Origin: Flavobacterium pectinovorum
GTDB lineage: Bacteria; Bacteroidota; Bacteroidia; Flavobacteriales; Flavobacteriaceae
Length of the DNA: 64,000 nt
Assembly (NCBI RefSeq): GCF_006438875.1
Contig: NZ_RCZH01000015.1
Location: 62,001-126,000 of the forward strand
Direction of reading: 5' to 3'
Position numbers and translations under genes: made by a program. Position 1 is the stretch's first letter. The number at the start of each line of letters is the position of its first letter. Positions 9,455-18,763 of this stretch are shown here, in pieces. The notes beneath the pieces are model-generated. The model was not told where the DNA came from. It ran no database searches and saw only the letters and a program-made list of their open reading frames with translations.

Positions 9455-9655
9455 ACCCGTTGGGTGTAATTAAAAAAACATATGTTTCGACGCGGATTTG
9501 ACGAATTCGTTATCACGAAGACACAGATTTACACGGATCTTTTTTAAATTCTATATAAAAATCTGCGAAAATCTGCATTTTTGCAAAGCAAATCTGTTTT
9601 ATCTGCGTTCTAATTTATATCGTTTGTATTTTTAACTTAATTGCACCCAACTGGT
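9455..9655. mobile_element. Family A MITE-like element, copy 1
   Basis: A 201-bp non-coding element with termini ACCCGTTGGGTGTAATT (from 9455) and AATTGCACCCAACTGGT (to 9655), inverted with two mismatches. It is flanked by a perfect 8-bp direct repeat TTTACTTA (9447-9454 and 9656-9663). It lies in the 780-bp spacer between the fucosidase gene and the fucose operon. The rest of that spacer is AT-rich; I see only the hairpin at 9858-9894. A small plus-strand frame at 9304-9501 runs into the element and is not a credible gene. Confidence 0.8.
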
Positions 9656-9854
9656 TTTACTTACTGTATTACGATAAATCTCTGATTATGTGCAAATATT
9701 GCATTGTATAATTGCAAATTACTTATTATTAATGCATCGACATTTTGTTTTCTATGGCGCTTATTAATTTAATGCAGTTTTTTTGTCTTTTTAAGTAATG
9801 CAAAACCATAAATACTTATTAAAAAAGCTGTGGTAAGATTATCTTTATTGATAA

Positions 9855-9897
9855 TAACCAAACTTGTTTGTTATTAGTTTACAAACAAGTTTGGTGT
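9855..9897. terminator. Strong hairpin, probable terminator of the fucose operon
   Basis: A perfect 13-bp stem CCAAACTTGTTTG (9858-9870) / CAAACAAGTTTGG (9882-9894) lies 67 bp beyond the last gene of the minus-strand operon. The T tract is better on the plus side (TGTTTTT) than on the minus side, so it may act in both directions. Confidence 0.65.
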
Positions 9898-9961
9898 TTT
9901 TACTTGCTTATAGAGGTTGTTGTGGAATGATATTCCTCTACACCTCTATCAAATTTCAATT

Positions 9962-10816
9962 TTACTTAGTATAGGCTACCGCAACTTGACTACTGCTTCC
10001 TAAACCTTCAATTCCAAGCGCTACAACATCACCGGCTTTAAGATAAATTGGCTCAGGTTTAATTCCCAAACCAACACCTGGAGGCGTTCCTGTACTGATA
10101 ACATCACCAGGAAGCAACGTCATGAACTGGCTTAAGTAATGTACTAAAAATGGAATTTTGAAAACTAAATTTAGCGTATTACTGTTCTGATATTTTTTAC
10201 CATTTACAGTAAGCCACATTGATAAATTATCAACATCTTTCACTTCATCTTTAGTAGCCAAAAAGGGTCCGAGTGGTGCAAATGTGTCGCTTCCTTTTCC
10301 TTTTGCCCATTGACCGCCACGTTCTAGTTGAAAGGCTCTTTCGCTATAATCGTTAAGCAAAGCGTATCCTGCAACATAATCCAATGCTTCAGACTCTTCT
10401 ACATAACTTGCTTTTTTACCAATAACAAATGCCAATTCTACTTCCCAATCGGTTTTTTCACTGTTTTTTGGAATTATCAAATTATCATTTGGCCCACATA
10501 AAGAAGTAGTTGATTTAAAAAAGATAATGGGCTCTGTAGGAATTGGCGCATTGGTTTCTAAACAATGATCTACATAATTTAATCCAATACATATTATTTT
10601 TGAAGGCCTCGTTATTGGAGAACCCAAACGAATTGAAGCGTCAACTTCGGGCAATACAGGATTACTTTCTAATGCTTTTTTTAATTTTTCTAATCCATTT
10701 TCTTCAAAAAAGGCCTCATTGTAATCCGTTACTATTGAAGATACATCAAATCTTTTTTCTCCTATTAAGATACCTGGTTTTTCTTTACCAACTTCTCCAA
10801 ATCGTATTAGTTTCAT
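9962..10816 (-). CDS. FAH-family hydrolase, probable 2,4-diketo-3-deoxy-L-fuconate hydrolase
   Basis: A 284-residue protein of the fumarylacetoacetate hydrolase family. Visible signatures are IICIGLNYVDHC, the metal-binding Glu pair in DWEVELAFVIGKKA, GYALLNDYSERAFQ with the conserved Asp, QWAKGKGSDTFAPLGP and the C-terminal LLPGDVISTGTPPGVG. In the non-phosphorylating fucose pathway described in Xanthomonas and Burkholderia, an FAH enzyme splits 2,4-diketo-3-deoxy-L-fuconate into pyruvate and L-lactate. That role fits here because every other step is encoded upstream on the same strand and lactate-oxidising LutABC is adjacent. It is the last gene of the operon. The same family also includes L-rhamnose-pathway hydrolases, so substrate is inferred from context. 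Confidence 0.85.
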   Translation of the reverse strand: MKLIRFGEVGKEKPGILIGEKRFDVSSIVTDYNEAFFEENGLEKLKKALESNPVLPEVDASIRLGSPITRPSKIICIGLNYVDHCLETNAPIPTEPIIFFKSTTSLCGPNDNLIIPKNSEKTDWEVELAFVIGKKASYVEESEALDYVAGYALLNDYSERAFQLERGGQWAKGKGSDTFAPLGPFLATKDEVKDVDNLSMWLTVNGKKYQNSNTLNLVFKIPFLVHYLSQFMTLLPGDVISTGTPPGVGLGIKPEPIYLKAGDVVALGIEGLGSSSQVAVAYTK

Positions 10817-10899
10817 TTTATCACTTTTATTATATTATACTTCGTCTAATTTATTCTAAAATTATGGTGTTTCGTCAAACACAATACTATACTCGCTTA

Positions 10900-11484
10900 T
10901 TATGCAATGACATAAATAGTTGCACTTCTTGCACCGTGCGCTCCTATTACCAAAGACTGTTCTATATCGGCAGTTTTTGATGGCCCCGCTATAAATACAC
11001 CAAAACCTTCTTTTGAAACATCAATTTTTTCGTATGCCTGATGTAAATTGTCTACAATATTTTTTTTCTCAATTACCAAAATCAAATGCTGACATATAAA
11101 AGGAACGAGCCTGTTTATCATCTGGCTTTCATAAATCCATACAGCACCATTTTCTGCCACTCCAACTGTACCTTTAACATACCCTTTTTCAACTTTTTCT
11201 AACTCAAATGCCGACAAAAAAGCTGCTTTTTCATCAACATCTCCAAGTGTTTCTATAGTATTTACTACAAATTTTCCGTTTAATCTATCCGAAATTAACT
11301 GCTCTTTCAGTACCGTTAAATCTGAAATTAATTCCACTTTTCCGCCAATACTTTCCAATACCGTTTTAAACTGGGTATATGAATCTTCATAACGAATCGT
11401 CGAGGCAATATCAATGACAGGAAGTTCAGCCAATTCTGGCTGATTCATCGCTATGGCTTTTAATATATTTTCTCTTGCACTCAT
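10900..11484 (-). CDS. lutC: L-lactate utilisation protein LutC
   Basis: A 194-residue LUD-domain protein (YkgG/LutC family), with GTVGVAENGAVWIYES and the C-terminal IAGPSKTADIEQSLVIGAHG signature. LutC, LutA and LutB together form an iron-sulfur L-lactate oxidising complex that makes pyruvate. It lies 26 bp downstream of lutB and 84 bp upstream of the FAH hydrolase. Placement inside the fucose operon suggests it handles lactate released by the last pathway step. Confidence 0.88.
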   Translation of the reverse strand: MSARENILKAIAMNQPELAELPVIDIASTIRYEDSYTQFKTVLESIGGKVELISDLTVLKEQLISDRLNGKFVVNTIETLGDVDEKAAFLSAFELEKVEKGYVKGTVGVAENGAVWIYESQMINRLVPFICQHLILVIEKKNIVDNLHQAYEKIDVSKEGFGVFIAGPSKTADIEQSLVIGAHGARSATIYVIA

Positions 11485-11510
11485 ACACTATTGCTGTCAA
11501 ATGTTTATTT

Positions 11511-12878
11511 TTAGTTTTTTCTGTTTTTTAAATACCAATCACGAAATGAATCTTTTGGAGCTTCTGGCATTTCTCTTTGTTTATACCATGTATTTAATTT
11601 ATTATTGATTATAAAAGGAAATACGTGCATAATGCCTCTTGCTGTTTTCCCCATCAAACGATAAATTTTGGGACTAGAGAATACAAAACTCATTCCCAAC
11701 ATGCTTATTTTTTTACTTGTAGCCACATATCCCTCAGCAACGATTACTTGTCTCCATTTCCATAATTGTTCATGAATATTGATTTTCACAGGACACACAT
11801 TAGTACAACTACCACATAAAGTGGATGCAAAAGGTAAATCTGCATTAGCTTTCATATCCAAATTTGGATTTAATATAGATCCTATTGGGCCTGCTACAGC
11901 AGTATGATAACTGTGTCCACCACTTCTACGATATACTGGGCAAGTGTTAAAACAAGCAGCACAACGAATACATTTTAATGAATTTCTAAAATCTTCTCTT
12001 CCTAATTGTTTACTACGTCCATTATCTACAATTACCAGATGCATCTCCTGATTGGATCTTGGTTTATTAAAATGACTCGAGTAGGTCGTAATAGGCTGAC
12101 CTGTGGCACTTCTGGCTAATAATCTCAAAAAAACAGACAGATGCGCTGCTTTTGGAATCAATTTTTCAAACCCCATGCAAGCAATGTGTACAGGTGCTGT
12201 GTGAGCTCCCATATCAGCATTGCCTTCATTGGTACACACAACAAAACCTCCTGTCTCGGCAATGGCAAAATTGACTCCGGTAATTGCTAATTGTGATTCT
12301 ACAAACTTATTGCGCAAATGTTGTCTGGCTGCTTCAGTTAAATACTGTGGATCATTATTTCCTTTTTCAGTTTGCAAATGCTCATGAAAAGTAGCACTTA
12401 CATCTTCCTTTTTTAAATGAATTGCAGGCAGAACAATATGACTTGGAGGTTCTTTTCGAAATTGAACAATACGCTCACCAAGATCAGTATCAACTACTTC
12501 TATGCCTCTATGCTGCAAAAATTCATTCAACTGACATTCTTCGGTTAGCATACTTTTGCTCTTCACAATTTTCTGAATACCGTGTTTCTGAATAATTTTA
12601 TGAACGATCTCATTGTGTTCTTGAGCATCCGAAGCCCAATGTACTTTTATACCATTTGCTGTGGCTTTTTCTTCAAATTCTTTTAAATAATTGGATAGGT
12701 TCGAAAGCGTGTTGTTTTTAATCTGTGAACCCCATTCTCTTAATTGCTCCCATTCCGGTAAACCATGAGCTGCCTTATCCCGTTTTTCACGAACAAACCA
12801 TAAGGTTTCATCGTGCCAATTGGTTCTGGGCTCGTCAGCTATAAACTTTTCCGCTAAATCAGCGTGTTTTACCGCCAT
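11511..12878 (-). CDS. lutB: Iron-sulfur L-lactate oxidation protein LutB
   Basis: A 455-residue protein with an N-terminal LUD domain (TGVNFAIAETGGFVVCTNEG) and two ferredoxin-type cysteine clusters: CIRCAACFNTCPVYRRSGGH and CGSCTNVCPVKINIHEQLWK, each able to hold a 4Fe-4S centre. The C-terminal 80 residues are the usual LutB tail. Length is as expected for the family. Gene order on the minus strand is lutA, lutB, lutC with short gaps, as in Bacillus subtilis. It should pass electrons from L-lactate towards the respiratory chain in the cytoplasm. Confidence 0.93.
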   Translation of the reverse strand: MAVKHADLAEKFIADEPRTNWHDETLWFVREKRDKAAHGLPEWEQLREWGSQIKNNTLSNLSNYLKEFEEKATANGIKVHWASDAQEHNEIVHKIIQKHGIQKIVKSKSMLTEECQLNEFLQHRGIEVVDTDLGERIVQFRKEPPSHIVLPAIHLKKEDVSATFHEHLQTEKGNNDPQYLTEAARQHLRNKFVESQLAITGVNFAIAETGGFVVCTNEGNADMGAHTAPVHIACMGFEKLIPKAAHLSVFLRLLARSATGQPITTYSSHFNKPRSNQEMHLVIVDNGRSKQLGREDFRNSLKCIRCAACFNTCPVYRRSGGHSYHTAVAGPIGSILNPNLDMKANADLPFASTLCGSCTNVCPVKINIHEQLWKWRQVIVAEGYVATSKKISMLGMSFVFSSPKIYRLMGKTARGIMHVFPFIINNKLNTWYKQREMPEAPKDSFRDWYLKNRKN

Positions 12879-12916
12879 AGTTTTAAATTTTTAATCTTTA
12901 ATTAAAGACTATTTTT

Positions 12917-13654
12917 TTATAATACACTATTCAATATCTCAGCAATATGAATGGTTTTTACTTTACTTCCCTTCCTTCTTAATATACCTTCCAGATGCAT
13001 TAGACAACTGGTATCTCCTCCGGTAATATAATCGACGTCGTTATCTTCATGTTCTTTTATTCTGTCTTTTCCCATTTTAACACTTACAGCTTCCTCAGAA
13101 ACACAAAATGTTCCACCAAAACCACAACATTCATCATTTCTTTTTGGTTTTCTCAATTCAATACCTTTTACCATCTTTAACAATTGCTCAGGTTTAGAAA
13201 ATTCAGGCAGCATCTTTTCGGTCATTGAAGAAAGATTTAATCCTCTTTGTCCGTGACAGCTGTTATGCCATCCTACTTTATAAGGAAAAGAGGCATTAAT
13301 ATTTTCTACCTTTAAAACATCGGTCAAAAACTCCGTAAGTTCATAAATAGTATTCCGCAGCAAGAATGCTTCATCTGGATGTTTGTCACTGTGCAAATGT
13401 TCTTTTACATGCAAAACACAACTTCCGGAAGGGGCAACTATATAATTAAACCCTGAAAAATTTTTCATAAAATTCAGATCACAACCTTTACTCATACTAG
13501 CAAAACCGCTATTAGCCATAGGTTGACCGCAACAGGTTTGCTGCAACGGAAAACTTACATCACAACCCAGCTTTTCTAATAATTGCAGCGTAGCAATGCC
13601 TACATTGGGATAAAACTGATCGATATAACATGGTATGAATAAGGCAACCTTCAT
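12917..13654 (-). CDS. lutA: CCG-domain L-lactate oxidation protein LutA
   Basis: A 245-residue protein with two CCG (cysteine-rich) domains: QQTCCGQPMANSG in the first half and DECCGFGGTFCV in the second, the pattern that binds unusual iron-sulfur centres in LutA/GlcF/heterodisulfide reductase proteins. HNSCHGQRGL is the linker motif. It begins the lutABC sub-cluster, 7 bp after the stop of the upstream short-chain dehydrogenase, so it is clearly co-transcribed with the fucose genes. Confidence 0.92.
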   Translation of the reverse strand: MKVALFIPCYIDQFYPNVGIATLQLLEKLGCDVSFPLQQTCCGQPMANSGFASMSKGCDLNFMKNFSGFNYIVAPSGSCVLHVKEHLHSDKHPDEAFLLRNTIYELTEFLTDVLKVENINASFPYKVGWHNSCHGQRGLNLSSMTEKMLPEFSKPEQLLKMVKGIELRKPKRNDECCGFGGTFCVSEEAVSVKMGKDRIKEHEDNDVDYITGGDTSCLMHLEGILRRKGSKVKTIHIAEILNSVL

Positions 13655-13661
13655 TTGTAAA

Positions 13662-14426
13662 TTAATTATTTAATTTAATAAATCCTCCATCAATTGGATA
13701 ATCGGAACCGGTTATAAAACCAGCTTCTTCACTGCATAAATATAAGGCCAAAGCTGCAATTTCATCTGGTTTTCCCATTCGTCCAATAGGTTGTGACTGC
13801 GATAATTTCTCGAACATTTCTGCTTCTTTTCCGGCATAATTTTTCGAAATAAAACCATCAACAAAAGGCGTATGAACTCTTGCAGGTGAAATAGAGTTAC
13901 AACGAATATTTTCTTTTATATAATCTTTTGCAACAGATAAAGTCATTGCCATAACTGCTCCTTTTGCAGTTGAATACGCAAATCGATCCGGAATTCCGAC
14001 CCACGCCGCAATTGAAGCCATGTTGATAATGACACCGCCATTGGAAAGTCGAAATTGCGGAATTGCAGCAAATAAACAGTTGTAAACTCCTTTTACATTG
14101 ACATCCATCACGCGATCAAAATCAGATGCCGGCGTAGTATCTACTTTACCAACATGCGCTATTCCGGCGTTATTGATTAAAATATGAATGTTACCTATCT
14201 TTTCAAATGTTAGCAATACTTCTTCCTGATTGGCGACATTACAAGCGTGAGAAAATACTTTTCCGCCATTTGCCTTTATTTCATCAACCGCAGATTTGGC
14301 ACTTTCTTCTGTTAATTCAATAATATGTACTTCAGCTCCCTGTTTTGCAAATAAAACCGAAATAGCTTTTCCAATTCCACTGCCACCACCTGTAACTACT
14401 GCTTTTTTGTTTTGTAATGAAAACAT
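13662..14426 (-). CDS. SDR dehydrogenase, probable 2-keto-3-deoxy-L-fuconate dehydrogenase
   Basis: A 254-residue short-chain dehydrogenase with the NAD-binding VTGGGSGIGKAIS motif, NNAG (ILINNAGIAHVG), the active-site Ser in INMASIAAWVG and the canonical YSTAK (YxxxK) pair. In the pathway it would oxidise 2-keto-3-deoxy-L-fuconate with NAD to the 2,4-diketo compound that the FAH hydrolase splits. It is separated from the upstream dehydratase gene by a family A element but only 7 bp from lutA. Assignment to this step rather than fucose oxidation rests on gene order and on the other SDR being next to the lactonase; the two SDR roles could be swapped. Confidence 0.8.
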   Translation of the reverse strand: MFSLQNKKAVVTGGGSGIGKAISVLFAKQGAEVHIIELTEESAKSAVDEIKANGGKVFSHACNVANQEEVLLTFEKIGNIHILINNAGIAHVGKVDTTPASDFDRVMDVNVKGVYNCLFAAIPQFRLSNGGVIINMASIAAWVGIPDRFAYSTAKGAVMAMTLSVAKDYIKENIRCNSISPARVHTPFVDGFISKNYAGKEAEMFEKLSQSQPIGRMGKPDEIAALALYLCSEEAGFITGSDYPIDGGFIKLNN

Positions 14427-14495
14427 ATATTTAGATTTTTAGACTTTTAGATCTTTAGATTATTAGACTTTTAGAGTTACTATTTACAACTCATA

Positions 14496-14705
14496 ACCCG
14501 TTGGTTGTAATTATTTTAACACATAGAAACATAGTCCCGAAGCGTCGGGATGAACTCAAAAAAGGCGTTTCACTTACATTAACACATCTCGATGCTTCGG
14601 GACTATGTGTGAGAAACAAGTTTCTTTTTAATTTACTTTTTTCACAAACATAAAATCTATGTTTCTATGTGTTTCATTTATTTTTATGCATTCCGCCCAA
14701 CAGGT
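14496..14705. mobile_element. Family A MITE-like element, copy 2 (inside the fucose operon)
   Basis: A 210-bp element with termini ACCCGTTGGTTGTAATT (from 14496) and a degenerate inverted copy ending CCGCCCAACAGGT at 14705. The flanks are AACTCATA (14488-14495) and AATTCATA (14706-14713), a 7/8 match. Subterminal arms ACACATAGAAACATAG and CTATGTTTCTATGTGT are inverted, and inside them are CCCGAAGCGTCGGG and GCTTCGGGACTATGTG. Much of it matches the reverse complement of copy 3. It fills the 305-bp gap between the dehydratase and dehydrogenase genes, and its hairpins could affect transcription between them. Confidence 0.8.
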
Positions 14706-14731
14706 AATTCATAATTTATAACTCATAATTA

Positions 14732-16387
14732 CTACAATGACACTCCTCGTTTCCACGGAATAAAATCGTCCTGGTTTAATAACACCGCTTTGGGAATAAT
14801 TTCGCCACTGGCTGCTTTAATACAATATTCCAAAATATCTTCACCCATTTCTTCGATGGTTTTTTCGCCACTAATTATGGGCCCACAATCAATATCAATA
14901 ATATCACTCATCTTTTTTGCCAGAACAGAATTTGTAGCCACCTTAATAACAGGACAAACAGGATTACCTGTTGGAGTTCCCAATCCTGTGGTAAACAAAA
15001 TTAATGTTGCTCCGGAGGCCGCTTTACCCGTTGTTGCCTCTACATCATTTCCGGGTGTGCAAACCAAACTCAAACCTGGTTTTGTTGCCGGTTCTGTATA
15101 ATCTAATACATCAACGACTGGAGCTGTTCCACCTTTTTTTGCTGCTCCGGCACTTTTTATTGCATCCGTTATTAATCCGTCTTTGATGTTTCCAGGCGAT
15201 GGATTCATGTGAAATCCCGAACCCACCTTATGTGCTAATGCATCATATGACTGCATCAAATCAATGAATTTTTTTGCTGCTGTTTCTGATGTACAGCGGT
15301 CAATCAAATTTTGCTCTGCTCCGCATAATTCAGGAAACTCGGCCAATAAAACCTTAGCACCCAAAGCCACTAATAAATCTGATGTATAGCCTACGGCAGG
15401 ATTTGCAGAAACCCCACTAAAACCATCACTCCCACCACATTTTACGCCAACACACAATTCGCTTAACGGAGCCAAAACTCTTTCTTGTTTGTTTATTTCA
15501 ATTAATCCTTCAAATGTTTTTTTTATAGCATCTGCAACCAATTGTTCTTCACTTTTAGATTGCTGTTGTTCAAAAATAAAGAGCGGTTTATCAAAAGACG
15601 GGTTTTGTTTTTTGACATCATTTGTAAAATCCTGCACTTGTAAATGCTGGCATCCCAAACTCAGTAGTGTTATACCTGCCACATTGGGATGATTTGCATA
15701 AGAAGCCAGTAAAGCACTTAAAGTTGATGCATCCTGGCGCGTTCCTCCGCAACCTCCCTGATGATTTAGAAATTTTATTCCATCTACGTTTTTAAAAACA
15801 CGATTGACACTATTATTGGGCGTTAGCTCCATATTGACCGAATCAATATTTTCTCCATTTTGATAAGCCTCCAATAATTGATGGGTATATTGTGTATATT
15901 TATCACTAACCGAATATCCTAATTCGTTATGCAAGGCTTCTTTAATTACATCTAAATTTCGGTTTTCGCAAAATACAGTTGGTACAAATAACCAGTAATT
16001 GGCGGTACCAAAACGACCATCATTTCTTTTATATCCTTTAAAAGTCCTGTCTTTATACTTTGAAATATCTGGTGCCTGCCAGACGAAATTAACATCACGA
16101 TATCCATAAGGTTCTGCTGCGTGTTTGAGATTATCTGTTGTCATAAGACTTCCTTTGGCGATATCACATTGCACTTTTCCAACCAAAACACCATACATAA
16201 TTATCTCAGCCCCTTCGCTTAAATCACTTGTGTAAAATTTATGCTTTGCCTTAATTGTGTCTTGAAGGATATAAGTCTGTTCTTCAAAAGTCACGCTTTG
16301 TCCTTTTACCAAATCGGTTAAAGCTACCAGAACATTGTCTTCCGGATGCATTTTTATCACTAATCTTTTAACTTCGTTTTCTAACAT
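14732..16387 (-). CDS. UxaA-family dehydratase, probable L-fuconate dehydratase
   Basis: A 551-residue altronate/galactarate dehydratase family protein: an N-terminal SAF-like domain (about 1-90), then a large catalytic domain with FKGYKRNDGRFGTANYW, LNHQGGCGGTRQDA and CVGVKCGGSDGFSGVSANPA. I use the ATG at 16387 (MLENEVKRLV); the 16 upstream codons overlap the permease gene and look non-coding. It should dehydrate L-fuconate to 2-keto-3-deoxy-L-fuconate. Campylobacter jejuni also uses a UxaA-like protein in its fuc locus, whereas Xanthomonas uses an enolase-superfamily enzyme. It starts 14 bp after the FucP stop codon. Altronate dehydratase would be the default family name, but no uronate genes are present. 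Confidence 0.83.
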   Translation of the reverse strand: MLENEVKRLVIKMHPEDNVLVALTDLVKGQSVTFEEQTYILQDTIKAKHKFYTSDLSEGAEIIMYGVLVGKVQCDIAKGSLMTTDNLKHAAEPYGYRDVNFVWQAPDISKYKDRTFKGYKRNDGRFGTANYWLFVPTVFCENRNLDVIKEALHNELGYSVSDKYTQYTHQLLEAYQNGENIDSVNMELTPNNSVNRVFKNVDGIKFLNHQGGCGGTRQDASTLSALLASYANHPNVAGITLLSLGCQHLQVQDFTNDVKKQNPSFDKPLFIFEQQQSKSEEQLVADAIKKTFEGLIEINKQERVLAPLSELCVGVKCGGSDGFSGVSANPAVGYTSDLLVALGAKVLLAEFPELCGAEQNLIDRCTSETAAKKFIDLMQSYDALAHKVGSGFHMNPSPGNIKDGLITDAIKSAGAAKKGGTAPVVDVLDYTEPATKPGLSLVCTPGNDVEATTGKAASGATLILFTTGLGTPTGNPVCPVIKVATNSVLAKKMSDIIDIDCGPIISGEKTIEEMGEDILEYCIKAASGEIIPKAVLLNQDDFIPWKRGVSL

Positions 16388-16400
16388 TATAATATAGAAT

Positions 16401-17690
16401 TTATGCTTTATTTGTTTTATATCCGTTAAATGCAAATAATAGTATTACTGAAAAACAAATTAGCGGAACTACATAACCATTTTGAATATTTCCTGTAACA
16501 TCTGAAATGAATCCTAAAACCGGAGGAAGTAAAGCTCCTCCAACTATTGACATTACTATCAATGAAGATCCAATTTTGGTATTATGTCCAAGTCCATCAA
16601 TCCCCATTGAAAAAATAGTAGGAAACATGATACTCATAAAAAATGCAATCGCTATTAACGTGTAAACCACTAGTATTCCTGTGCCGATCATGGCTGTTAT
16701 TGATAGCAGAATAGTGATGATCGAATAAATAATTAATAATTTCCCTGGCTTTATATATTGCATAAAAAATGTTCCTGCAAAGCGTCCTAACATAAATGTT
16801 AATCCGAAAAAGCCCAGATATTTTGCAGCAGTACCTTCATCCAAACCTGCTGAAGTAGTTGCCATTTTGATAAAAAAACTAGCCACACAAACCTGTGCGC
16901 CCACATAAAAAAATTGTGCCAAAATTCCCCATCTTAAACGTTTTGATTTCAATGCTCCGGCAAAACTTGCACCATCTGCCCCTTCTTTATCTTCGTCTTT
17001 TACATCTGGCATATTGGTAAAATAAAAAACTACCGCCACTGCCAAAATAATCAGTCCCAAAATAAGGTAAGGCATTTTTACACTTGCTGCTTCTTCTAAA
17101 ACATAAGCATGCAATTCTGCAGGTGCCATTACATCCATTTGAGTTTGAGTTAAATTTTTTCCGGATAAAATCATGGGTCCAATATATGCAGGAGCAATAA
17201 AAGCAGCCAGTCCATTAAATGATTGAGAAAAATTTAATCTTTTGGTTGCCGTTTCAGATGGTCCCAATATTGTTACATACGGGTTTGCCGCCGTTTCCAG
17301 AAAAGTAAGTCCGCAGGCTATAATAAACAAAGCACCTAAAAAATAAATATATTGCAATGAATTGGCGGCAGGCACAAACAAAATTGAGCCAATACCAAAC
17401 AAAATTAATCCTATCATAATACCCGATTTATAACCGTATTTTCTCATGATATAACCCGCTGGCAAAGCCATGATAAAATAGGCTATAAAGACTGACGAAT
17501 CAATTAAAGAAGATTCTAAATCTGTAAGATTAAATGCTTTTCTTAAATGAGGAATAAGTATTGGATCTAAATTGTGTACAAATCCCCAGAAAAAAAACAA
17601 ACTGGTTACCAATATAAAAGGAAACAGCAATTTTTTACTCTCTTTAGAACTCACTTTCTTCTCAATGTTCAACTGAGTTATTAATGCCAT
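16401..17690 (-). CDS. fucP: L-fucose:H+ symporter, FucP-type MFS permease
   Basis: A 429-residue major facilitator protein with about twelve membrane helices. The first helix region FFFWGFVHNLDPILIPHLRK is the FucP signature, with the acidic residue that couples protons. Later segments FLETAANPYVTILGP and LNFSQSFNGLAAFIAPAYIG are also characteristic of FucP/GluP transporters. It would carry L-fucose over the inner membrane. It sits between the fucose dehydrogenase (240-bp gap upstream) and the dehydratase. That gap is AT-rich and could hold an internal promoter, though I see no clear -7 box. Confidence 0.9.
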   Translation of the reverse strand: MALITQLNIEKKVSSKESKKLLFPFILVTSLFFFWGFVHNLDPILIPHLRKAFNLTDLESSLIDSSVFIAYFIMALPAGYIMRKYGYKSGIMIGLILFGIGSILFVPAANSLQYIYFLGALFIIACGLTFLETAANPYVTILGPSETATKRLNFSQSFNGLAAFIAPAYIGPMILSGKNLTQTQMDVMAPAELHAYVLEEAASVKMPYLILGLIILAVAVVFYFTNMPDVKDEDKEGADGASFAGALKSKRLRWGILAQFFYVGAQVCVASFFIKMATTSAGLDEGTAAKYLGFFGLTFMLGRFAGTFFMQYIKPGKLLIIYSIITILLSITAMIGTGILVVYTLIAIAFFMSIMFPTIFSMGIDGLGHNTKIGSSLIVMSIVGGALLPPVLGFISDVTGNIQNGYVVPLICFSVILLFAFNGYKTNKA

Positions 17691-17930
17691 ATCTTTTTTG
17701 TTAAATTAATGGATTTTTATTAATGTAAAAATACAATGTATGCTTTATGCTAATTAATTCAATATTGTCATTGTTTAATTGATAATTATCTTTTTTTTAT
17801 CTAAAAACTCTTCCAATAATAATTATCAAAGATTTATTTCGTTGACGAACTTCAATAACATAAATTCTATTGAATGGTTTTCTTCTGATAAAACAAGATT
17901 TTAGCAGAAATAAAGATTTTAACTATACAA

Positions 17931-18710
17931 TTATAATGAACGGTCTAAATGAGTATAACCTCCATCTACATAGATTAACTGACCTGTGGTGTGACTTGAT
18001 TTATCTGACAATAAAAAAACGGTCATATTTGCAATTTCTTCTGCAGTTGTCATTCTGTTTTCAAACGGAATTTTAGCAGTGATTTCTTTTAATTTTTCTT
18101 CTGGATTTTCAAGTGTTTTAATCCAGGTATCATATAAGGGCGTATAGCATTCGGCCACAATAACCGAATTTACCCGAATCCCATATTTTAATAATTCGAC
18201 CGCCCACTCTCGGGTTAATGCATTTCGCCCGCCATTTGACGCCGCATAAGCTGACGTTTTTCCCTGTCCTGTATCGGCAATTTTTGAACCTATATTTACA
18301 ATTGCTCCTTTTGTTTTTTTCAATTCCGGCAAAGCATATTGCGCCATCAAATAATAGTGTACCAGATTTTTATGAATCGACGCCATAAACTTTTCGTAAT
18401 CTCCGCTTTCTAACCCTACACCATCATTTACACCGGCATTATTAATTAAGCCATCAATGCGTCCACATAATGCAATTACCTGATCAACGGCGCTTTTACA
18501 AGCTTCCGGATTCGTTAATTCGGCCACGAAAGACAACGCTTTCCCGCCTTCGGCTTCTATTTCTTTAATCGCAATTTGGTTGTCGGCATCTGCTCTTCCT
18601 ATAATTACAGGAATTGCTCCCTCAGCAGCCAAAACTTTACAGATCCCAAGTCCTATTCCTTTTGCTCCACCGGTTACGATAATTATTTTATCATTAAGAT
18701 TAAGATTCAT
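17931..18710 (-). CDS. SDR dehydrogenase, probable L-fucose dehydrogenase
   Basis: A 259-residue short-chain dehydrogenase with VTGGAKGIGLGIC (cofactor loop), LINNAGVNDG and Ser in VNIGSKIADTG. The usual YxxxK catalytic pair reads YAASN here: the Lys is replaced by Asn (codon AAT near 18230), although the following GGRNALTREWA helix is intact. It lies 53 bp downstream of the predicted lactonase and would oxidise L-fucose to L-fuconolactone, the first step after the mutarotase. Because of the missing Lys, either this subfamily uses a different proton relay or the enzyme has another role; the context favours an active enzyme. Confidence 0.78.
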   Translation of the reverse strand: MNLNLNDKIIIVTGGAKGIGLGICKVLAAEGAIPVIIGRADADNQIAIKEIEAEGGKALSFVAELTNPEACKSAVDQVIALCGRIDGLINNAGVNDGVGLESGDYEKFMASIHKNLVHYYLMAQYALPELKKTKGAIVNIGSKIADTGQGKTSAYAASNGGRNALTREWAVELLKYGIRVNSVIVAECYTPLYDTWIKTLENPEEKLKEITAKIPFENRMTTAEEIANMTVFLLSDKSSHTTGQLIYVDGGYTHLDRSL

Positions 18711-18763
18711 TTTGTTCTCTAAATTAAGTTCGACAGTTTTTTATTTATAAAATTCAGGTGATT

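Noticed and set aside
9304..9501. A 65-codon plus-strand frame in the spacer after the fucosidase
   Set aside because: It runs into the terminus of a family A element and has no recognisable protein features.
13662..18710. A uronate (altronate/galacturonate) pathway, suggested by the UxaA-like gene
   Set aside because: No UxaB, UxaC or KdgK-type genes; the lactonase, mutarotase, FucP and FAH genes fit fucose.
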